From Desulfovibrio sp. (GTDB taxonomy: Bacteria; Desulfobacterota; Desulfovibrionia; Desulfovibrionales; Desulfovibrionaceae), in NCBI GenBank assembly GCA_031282465.1, contig JAITDR010000002.1:1-10454 (forward strand): 10,454 nucleotides of DNA, in the 5' to 3' direction. A program made the translations under genes and the position numbers. The notes under the pieces were generated by a model. It saw only the letters and a list, made by a program, of their open reading frames with translations. It did not search any database and was not told where the DNA came from. Positions 5,291-10,454 of this stretch are shown here, piece after piece. Each line of letters opens with the position of its first letter. The first letter of the stretch is position 1.

Positions 5291-5317
5291 GCATGTTGAA
5301 AACAGCGATTGCGTATC
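5258..5317 (+). repeat. 60-bp diverged direct repeat, copy 2
   Basis: Partner of 3132-3191; the differences cluster in the last codons before the stop and in the third positions of the MLK... start. This copy has the better SD (GGAGGAG, 5281-5287) and leads into the full-length deacetylase. The intervening 2.07 kb holds the IS4 scrap, the pRiA4b-like gene and rpn. Confidence 0.75.
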
Positions 5318-6129
5318 TTGGGGACAGGGGTTTGCTTCCGGAAATTTCCGGTAACGCGGCAACCCCCGGTGCAGCCGATGCCGGGGAGTGGGAGACATTT
5401 GCGGAATGCCTGCGGAGCAGGCGGGGGATTTCCTTTTGGTGGCGGGACGACGATGTCGGCGGCGACGGAAGGAACATACTGCGCCGCAAGATGCATGAGC
5501 GCCGCCTTGAGAACATGCTTGCCCTGCTCGACCGCTACGGTATTCCGGCGGTGTTCGCCGTTGCTCCTTACAAGCTGCGGCGATACAGTGCCGGGCAAAT
5601 TGCGCTGCTCAAAAAATACGGAGCGTATGCCGCCATGCACGGCATATGCCACAGGAACAATGCCGGGCCGGGCCGCAACGCGAGTGAATTTCCTTCCGGC
5701 TGTGATGTGGAGGCGGCGTTAAGCGCAATCCTGAAGCATAAAAGGGAACTCGAGGAGATTTTCGGCAACATGTTGCTGCCCGTTTTTGTCCCACCGTGGA
5801 ACACCATGTGCGAGGAACTTGAAGCGCGATTGCGCGCTTCGGGATTTACGGCAATTTCAAAATACAACAGACCATCGGGAAAGCATGACGACGACAATGT
5901 CGACGTAGACTTCATAGATTGGAGGAAGCGTGATTTGCGGGATGAGCGGGCCGTTTTGGCGGATATCGTCACGCTTCTGCGCAATGAAGACATCCGGGTT
6001 ATCGGTCTGATGAATCATCACAAGGTGGTGTCGCGGCGCGGATTGGTGTTTTTCGACAAGTTGTTCAGTACCTTGACGCGGCATTCTGACAATGTCGCAT
6101 GGATTATTCCGCACAGGCCGCGTACATAG
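5293..6129 (+). CDS. Polysaccharide deacetylase-like protein (CE4/NodB-like)
   Basis: 278-aa protein of the CE4-like polysaccharide deacetylase group. Key elements are FWWRDDD (residues 48-54; Asp residues for metal and catalysis), a strand/helix with LLDRYGIPAVFAVAPYKL (78-95), HGICHRNNA (116-124; His pair expected to bind the metal), a LLPVFVPPWNTM block, then VDVDFIDWRKRD and IGLMNHHKV near the end. This is the FWWRDDD/VPPWN subtype that usually sits in glycan loci; it would remove acetyl groups from a surface or lipid-linked sugar. No signal peptide is seen, so a cytoplasmic site is likely. The ATG has GGAGGAG at 5-nt spacing. The preceding stop (5290) belongs to a glycosyltransferase remnant, implying an ancestral coupled gene pair. 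GC content is intermediate. It converges with the M48 gene across a 58-nt gap in which I saw no clear terminator. Confidence 0.82.
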   Translation: MLKTAIAYLGDRGLLPEISGNAATPGAADAGEWETFAECLRSRRGISFWWRDDDVGGDGRNILRRKMHERRLENMLALLDRYGIPAVFAVAPYKLRRYSAGQIALLKKYGAYAAMHGICHRNNAGPGRNASEFPSGCDVEAALSAILKHKRELEEIFGNMLLPVFVPPWNTMCEELEARLRASGFTAISKYNRPSGKHDDDNVDVDFIDWRKRDLRDERAVLADIVTLLRNEDIRVIGLMNHHKVVSRRGLVFFDKLFSTLTRHSDNVAWIIPHRPRT

Positions 6130-6187
6130 CGCGGAGTAAGAGTTTTAAGAAACGAAAGCATCCCTGGAATAATACCCGCCTCAAGCA

Positions 6188-7576
6188 TTACCAGAACTCC
6201 CGGCGTTCCTTGTATTTTCTTTCAAAAGCCTCCAGAGACTGCTTGTCTTTCGCGGCGGAAGCCAACGCTTTGGCCTTGTCGTAAAAGCGTTTGACCCTGC
6301 CTTTGTCGTTGGCGTAGAGGGCGCTGTACGCCATCGACAGGTTGGCGTCGAACATTTTTCTCTCCGCGCCGTAGAGGCGCGCCAGCAGTTCGTGCACTTC
6401 CGGGTCTTCGGGTTCCTTGCGCAGCACGCGCCGGGCATAATCCAGGGCTGTGCCCGTGCTGCCTTCGTCCTCCAGGTCCCTGGCCCGGAAATAAAGGGCA
6501 TGGGTATCGTCGGGATTCATGTCGACGGCCCGCCGGAGCAGCGCCGACCCCCGGCCTTTGTCGCCCTTGAGGTAGTGAAAGCTGCCCGCCTCGCGCACGA
6601 TCAGCTCGTCCTCCGGAGCGCAGGTCAGAGCGGAATCGAAATAGTCGGCGGCGTCCTTGACACGATTGCGCCGGGAACTGAGAATCCCCATGCCCATAAG
6701 GGCCATGCAGCGGCCCGCGCCCTGCATCTGCCCGGCAAAGGCAGCGGCGGAACGATCGGGGTCGCCGTACCTGGCCCGCACGAGGGCCTGCACACGCAGA
6801 AACCGCGTGTCGTCCACGGTCCGTGAGGCGGGCAGACGGGTCACGCGCACGCTCATGTCCTTGACCCGCTCCGTCAGGGCCGGGTGGGTGGACAGGTAGG
6901 GCGGCACCTCACTGCCCAGCAGCCACTGCCTGCGGCTCAGGATGCGGAAAGCCCCGACCATGCCGCCTGGGTCATAGCCCGCGCCCGCGAGATAATTCAT
7001 GCCCACCTGGTCGGCCTCGCGTTCGTCGGCGCGGCTGTAACTGAGCATGGCAGCCTGCCCGGCCGCCATAGACCCCGCGACGGCCGCGGACGCGGCCGAC
7101 CCGCCCATAAGCGCCCCGGCCAGCATCCCGAGCACGGAAAGCACCGAAACAATCTGGCTGTTCTCTATGCGCGAGGCAATGTGCCGCTGGGTGACGTGCG
7201 CCATTTCATGGGCCAGCACCCCCGCGACCTCGGCCTCGTGTTCCATGGCCAGAAGCAGGCCGGTATGCACGAAAATATACCCGCCCGGACAGGCAAAGGC
7301 GTTGACGGCGTTGTGCCGGATCACGCTTACCGTGAAAGGAAAAGGCTGTTTCGGCATAGCCCGCGACAGACGGTCGACCAGACCCCGCACATAGCCGACG
7401 ATTTCCGCATCCTGTACCAGGGGCATACGGGACCGGATGAGGATGTTGAATTTTTCCCCCAGCTCTTTTTCGTCTTTCAGGGTGAACTCGCCCCAAGCGG
7501 ACGCGCCGGTGGGGAATACAGCCATATTCAGAAGCAGGAACGGCAACATGAAGGCGCAACAGATGCGCCGTTTCAC
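6188..7576 (-). CDS. Periplasmic M48 metalloprotease with TPR domain (BepA-like)
   Basis: 462-aa exported protease. From GTG 7576 it has a clean signal peptide: KRRICCAF, a hydrophobic LPFLLLNMAVF core and an ASA cleavage site at residues 25-27. The M48 domain contains NAFACPGGYIFVHTGLL, the zinc site HEMAH (H123, E124, H127) and the third ligand E187 in EREADQVG, with a small-residue-rich membrane-like stretch (LGMLAGALMGGSAASAAVAG) between them. The C-terminal 200 residues are TPR-like helices (LKGDKGRGSALLRRAV, MNPDDTHALYFRARDLEDEG, KEPEDPEVHELLARLYG). The plan and length match BepA/YfgC, which degrades or assists stalled outer-membrane proteins such as LptD and BAM clients. The frame is open to a GTG at 7642 but that start has no SD and would spoil the signal peptide. 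It follows cysS on the same strand after about 150 nt. Confidence 0.9.
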   Translation of the reverse strand: MKRRICCAFMLPFLLLNMAVFPTGASAWGEFTLKDEKELGEKFNILIRSRMPLVQDAEIVGYVRGLVDRLSRAMPKQPFPFTVSVIRHNAVNAFACPGGYIFVHTGLLLAMEHEAEVAGVLAHEMAHVTQRHIASRIENSQIVSVLSVLGMLAGALMGGSAASAAVAGSMAAGQAAMLSYSRADEREADQVGMNYLAGAGYDPGGMVGAFRILSRRQWLLGSEVPPYLSTHPALTERVKDMSVRVTRLPASRTVDDTRFLRVQALVRARYGDPDRSAAAFAGQMQGAGRCMALMGMGILSSRRNRVKDAADYFDSALTCAPEDELIVREAGSFHYLKGDKGRGSALLRRAVDMNPDDTHALYFRARDLEDEGSTGTALDYARRVLRKEPEDPEVHELLARLYGAERKMFDANLSMAYSALYANDKGRVKRFYDKAKALASAAKDKQSLEAFERKYKERREFW

Positions 7577-7724
7577 ATCCCGCCGCGCGTGGGACCGGCT
7601 CGGCGTCTCCTCCGGCCGACGGTGAAATGCAGGGACCTTCACGGCTTCGCACGCCTGCTACGGGCAGTTTTTCGTCCCTCTGCGGACAGTGGGATACGCA
7701 GGCTGCGGCGAAACAGGGTGGTGT

Positions 7725-9200
7725 TCACGGCACGTCCCATTCCGAACCTTGCGCCGAGTCGCGCACCTCCACGCCCAGGTCGGCAAGCGCGGCGCGCAGC
7801 CTGTCGGCGGCCGCGAAATCCTTGCGTCCTCTGGCTTCCGTCCGTTCCCGCAACATGGCTTCCACCTGCGCGACGTCTATGCGCCTGCGCGCGGCGCGCA
7901 AACGCTTCAAGTCTTCCAGAAATTGCCCGGGAGGCAGCAGGAAGATGCCGAAGACCGCCCGCCAGGCCGGGAGCATGGCGGCGGCGCGGGCCGGCAGATG
8001 CCGCGTCCCGGCGCCGGCGCGCAGGGCCTTGTCGTCCATGACGCGCTGCACAAGATGCAGCAGGCTGTTGATGTGCCCGAGGGCCGCGGCGGTGTTCAAA
8101 TCGTCGTCCAGGGCCGCTTCCCAGGCGACGGCCAGCCGCTCGAATTCCTTTGCCGTCTCCACGGATTCGCCCGGCGCGCCGGAATTGCCGGGCGCGCCGA
8201 TAGGGGAACCGGACGGGGCTTGCTCCAGCAAATCAAGCGTTTCGTAAATGCGCCGCATGTTTTTTTCCGCTTCCGCCAAGGCCTCCGCCGAAAAATCCAT
8301 GGGACTCCGGTAGTGGCGTGTGAGCAGGAAATAACGCAGAACCTCGGGCGGGCAATCGTCGAGAATATCCCGGACCGTCTTGAAATTGTTCAGGGATTTC
8401 GACATTTTTTCCGAGTTCACGCGCACCAGACCGTTATGCACCCAGAATCGGGCGAACTCACGGCCCCAGGCCGCTTCGCTCTGGGCGATTTCGTTCTCGT
8501 GGTGGGGGAAGATGAGATCCTGGCCTCCGCCGTGTATATCCAGGGGCAGGGGGAGTTCCTGCGCGCTCATGGCCGAGCATTCAATGTGCCAGCCGGGGCG
8601 TCCCGGACCCCAGGGGCTGTCCCAGGCGGGTTCGCCGGGTTTGGCGCTTTTCCAGAGGGCGAAATCCAGGGGGTCTTCCTTTTCCTCGCCCGGCGCGACT
8701 CTGGCCCCGGCGCGCAGTTCGTCCGGATCGCGGCCGGAGAGCTTGCCGTAGCCCGCAAAGGAACGCACGCGAAAATACACGTCCCCGCCGGGCGCGGCAT
8801 AGGCGTGGCCCTTGTCGACCAGTATCCGGCAAAGTTGCGTCATGGCGTCAATATAGCGGGTGGCCCTGGGTTCAGCGTCGGGCCGGCGCACGTTCAGGCG
8901 GTCCATATCCTCATGAAAGGCCCGGATAAAGCGCTCGGCCACCGCGTCGCTCGTCGTGTCTTCCCCGGCGGCTCTGTTGATGATTTTGTCGTCGACATCC
9001 GTGAAATTGCGCACAAAAGTCACGTCCAGACCCGTCTGTTCCAGCCTGCGGACCAGGACATCAAAGACCACAGCCGAGCGCGCATGTCCTATATGACAGT
9101 AATCATAGGCTGTTATACCGCAGGCGTAGACGGAAGCCTTACCCGGCCGCACCGGGATAAAGTCTTCCTTTTTGCGGGACAGCGCGTTGTAAAGCTGCAT
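7725..9200 (-). CDS. cysS: Cysteinyl-tRNA synthetase
   Basis: 491-aa class I aminoacyl-tRNA synthetase that charges tRNA-Cys in the cytoplasm. All diagnostics are present: LYNALSRKKEDF at the start, zinc ligand C27, HIGH at 36-39, FVRNFTDVDDKI, GWHIECSAMS (second zinc Cys), DIHGGGQDLIFPHHENEIAQSE (third and fourth ligands) and KMSKS at 265-269. The C-terminal helical anticodon region ends with ARGRKDFAAADRLRAALADLGV. Length is typical. ATG 9200 has GAGGA about 9 nt upstream, overlapping the rpiB stop (gap 13 nt), so the two genes are translationally close in one operon; an open frame to 9380 is the antisense-free but unrelated rpiB region. A Gly/Ser/Pro-rich insertion (SGSPIGAPGNSGAPG, around 330-345) sits between the KMSKS domain and the C-terminal helices. 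Confidence 0.97.
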   Translation of the reverse strand: MQLYNALSRKKEDFIPVRPGKASVYACGITAYDYCHIGHARSAVVFDVLVRRLEQTGLDVTFVRNFTDVDDKIINRAAGEDTTSDAVAERFIRAFHEDMDRLNVRRPDAEPRATRYIDAMTQLCRILVDKGHAYAAPGGDVYFRVRSFAGYGKLSGRDPDELRAGARVAPGEEKEDPLDFALWKSAKPGEPAWDSPWGPGRPGWHIECSAMSAQELPLPLDIHGGGQDLIFPHHENEIAQSEAAWGREFARFWVHNGLVRVNSEKMSKSLNNFKTVRDILDDCPPEVLRYFLLTRHYRSPMDFSAEALAEAEKNMRRIYETLDLLEQAPSGSPIGAPGNSGAPGESVETAKEFERLAVAWEAALDDDLNTAAALGHINSLLHLVQRVMDDKALRAGAGTRHLPARAAAMLPAWRAVFGIFLLPPGQFLEDLKRLRAARRRIDVAQVEAMLRERTEARGRKDFAAADRLRAALADLGVEVRDSAQGSEWDVP

Positions 9201-9213
9201 ATCGTTCAATCCT

Positions 9214-9648
9214 CTATGGTTCGATGAGCGCGGTGCGGCGGGCGTGCCTGCCGCCCTCGAACGCGGTACGCAGGAAAATCTCCGCCAGTTCCGCGGCCAG
9301 AGGCGGAGCGACGACCCGCGCGCCCAGACAGAGCACGTTGGCGTTATTGTGGGCGCGGCAGGCGCGCGCCGTATATTCATGGGTACAGAGCGCGGCGCGG
9401 ATGCCCCTGTGCCGGTTGGCGGCCATGCACATGCCTATGCCCGTGCCGCAGATAAGAATGCCGCGGCCGTCGTGTGCCGCCACACGGGCGCAGAGCGCAT
9501 GCGCAAAGACCGGGTAATCGCAGCTTTCCGCCGATTGCGGGCCCAGATCCTCCATCCGGAAACCCAGCTCCGTCAGATCGGCGCACAATGTCTGCTTCAG
9601 GACAAAACCGGCATGGTCGGAGGCTATGAAAACGGTGTCGCCGGGCAT
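9214..9648 (-). CDS. rpiB: Ribose-5-phosphate isomerase B
   Basis: 144-aa RpiB/LacAB-family sugar-phosphate isomerase, interconverting ribose-5-phosphate and ribulose-5-phosphate in the pentose phosphate pathway. The start FIASDHAG (7-14) contributes substrate residues. CGTGIGMCMAANR (67-79) carries the expected catalytic Cys67, and HEYTARACRAHNNANVLCLG contains His100, the equivalent of E. coli His99. Length is typical. ATG 9648 is preferred because GGAGGA lies 8 nt upstream; a TTG at 9672 would extend into the stop of the preceding gene. It lies 20 nt after the lipoprotein-like gene and 13 nt before cysS, all on one strand, so one operon is likely. Confidence 0.96.
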   Translation of the reverse strand: MPGDTVFIASDHAGFVLKQTLCADLTELGFRMEDLGPQSAESCDYPVFAHALCARVAAHDGRGILICGTGIGMCMAANRHRGIRAALCTHEYTARACRAHNNANVLCLGARVVAPPLAAELAEIFLRTAFEGGRHARRTALIEP

Positions 9649-9668
9649 CTGTGCGTCCTCCGCGCGTT

Positions 9669-10454
9669 TCAAAGCGCCGCCGTGCGTTGCGGGGTCTTCA
9701 ACGTCGTTCCGGGAGGGAGCGTCAGGGATAGTTGTTCCCCGCTGTAGGGAGGGGAAACGCGCTCCGTATCGCGGACCTCAATCAGTGCCGAGCGGCCCCC
9801 CGCGTGCGCGATGCGCAGGCGTTCCGGGCGCAGGGGGTCATCGGCGGCCGCTTCGTCGATTTCGATTGTCCAGCCGTTGTCCCCACGCCAGCGCAACGGA
9901 GCGCCCTCCGGGGACAGTTCCAGTTCTCCCGGCAACGCAGCTTCGCGCAACGCGTAAGAGTAACCGCCGGGGACGGGGCGGTTTTCGGGAACCGCGCCGC
10001 TGCCGCCCGGCGGCAGGAAGAGCGTCCCGCAGCGGCCGGTGAGCAGCAGCGCGAGTTCGGCCGGAGAAAGAGGAAGGGGCACGCCGAAGGCCGTCTCCGG
10101 GTTTTGCCCGGAGGACTCGGGGGGGAGTTGCCGGGAAGCCGGGTCCTCGCCCGCCGGCGCGCGCCGCGTACCCTGATACATATAGGCGGCGTTTTCGCGC
10201 GGAACATACACCAGGGTGGACTGCGCGTCTTCGCGGATTTTTGCCGCGGTTATCCCCATGCCCGCCTGCAGGTCGAGGCGCAGGGGCAGGGGGTCGCCGC
10301 TTTTGCCGTTGCCCCAGAGCAAGGCCGTGGCGCGTTGTGTGCCGCCTCCGGCATCCGTGTAGCGCAAGCCGGCCCGCAGACGGAACGGGCCGCCGAGGGA
10401 GTCGGCTTTTTCCGCGCGTTCGCGGAAGCGTTGCCAGAGCGCCGCGCCCATGTC
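9669..10454 (-). CDS. Probable envelope lipoprotein, LolA/LolB-like fold (5' partial)
   Basis: The frame is open to the window edge and ends at TGA 9669-9671, so only the last 261 residues are seen and the true start, and any lipobox, lies outside. It begins ALWQRFRERAEK, then PFRLRAGLRYTD and ATALLWGNGKSGDPLPLRLDL with AGMGITAAKIRED, followed by TLVYVPRENAAYMYQG. Later repeats of strand-like segments (LRWRGDNGWTIEID, LRPERLRIAH, SALIEVRD) suggest a half-barrel such as LolA/LolB or related outer-membrane lipoprotein-sorting folds. I infer this from pattern only; there is no catalytic motif. The stop is followed after 20 nt by rpiB. It could equally be an uncharacterised lineage-specific envelope protein. 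Confidence 0.7.
   Translation of the reverse strand, partial: DMGAALWQRFRERAEKADSLGGPFRLRAGLRYTDAGGGTQRATALLWGNGKSGDPLPLRLDLQAGMGITAAKIREDAQSTLVYVPRENAAYMYQGTRRAPAGEDPASRQLPPESSGQNPETAFGVPLPLSPAELALLLTGRCGTLFLPPGGSGAVPENRPVPGGYSYALREAALPGELELSPEGAPLRWRGDNGWTIEIDEAAADDPLRPERLRIAHAGGRSALIEVRDTERVSPPYSGEQLSLTLPPGTTLKTPQRTAAL

Noticed and set aside
5158..5652. N-terminal extension of the rpn frame upstream of GTG 5157
   Set aside because: It runs antisense through the deacetylase, lacks homology, and passes the likely rpn promoter; the Rpn family starts at the IIPPKYDF segment.
6392..9227. Long plus-strand open frames opposite the M48 protease, cysS and rpiB
   Set aside because: They are antisense shadows typical of GC-rich genes. 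The minus-strand frames carry complete catalytic motifs (HEMAH, HIGH, KMSKS, CGTGIG), while the plus frames show no family features.
1..10454. CRISPR array, rRNA, tRNA, riboswitch or replication origin
   Set aside because: No regularly spaced repeats, no cloverleaf, no recognisable conserved RNA cores and no iteron or DnaA-box clusters were seen on reading through.

Overview
The window reads as a bacterial chromosome segment from a GC-rich, Gram-negative organism. The flanking housekeeping genes and the style of the IS relics suggest a Desulfovibrio-like deltaproteobacterium; this is an inference from protein flavour, not from a marker gene. A conserved, GC-rich minus-strand block (about 6188-10454) carries, in transcription order, a 5'-truncated probable envelope lipoprotein gene, rpiB, cysS and a periplasmic M48/TPR metalloprotease. 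A second small core block (about 983-1735, minus strand) holds thpR and the first third of yjbQ.

Between and beside these blocks lies a mosaic of lower-GC, accessory DNA. A plus-strand SAM-dependent methyltransferase (214-981) abuts the broken yjbQ directly. A degraded IS1634-type transposase (1932-2310) separates thpR from a DXD glycosyltransferase (2349-3164). After it come a C-terminal scrap of an IS4-type transposase (3183-3431), a pRiA4b ORF-3-like gene (minus), an Rpn-family PD-(D/E)XK nuclease (minus), and a polysaccharide-deacetylase-like gene (5293-6129, plus). The methyltransferase, glycosyltransferase and deacetylase all fit surface-glycan synthesis or modification and look like survivors of a larger, rearranged glycan locus.

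Two observations stand out. First, the rpn gene contains an internal ATG with a consensus Shine-Dalgarno (AGGAGGA, 7-nt spacing) that would make a 100-aa C-terminal protein. This matches the known RpnL/RpnS arrangement, in which an intragenic product is the antitoxin of an anti-phage nuclease. Second, a 60-bp direct repeat (about 85% identical by eye) covers the end of the glycosyltransferase plus the first codons of a deacetylase, and recurs 2.1 kb later just at the start of the intact deacetylase. This suggests two diverged glycosyltransferase-deacetylase modules whose inner halves were replaced by the IS/pRiA4b/Rpn segment.

No tRNA, rRNA, CRISPR array or replication origin was seen. All homology calls are from memory of protein families; no search was run.
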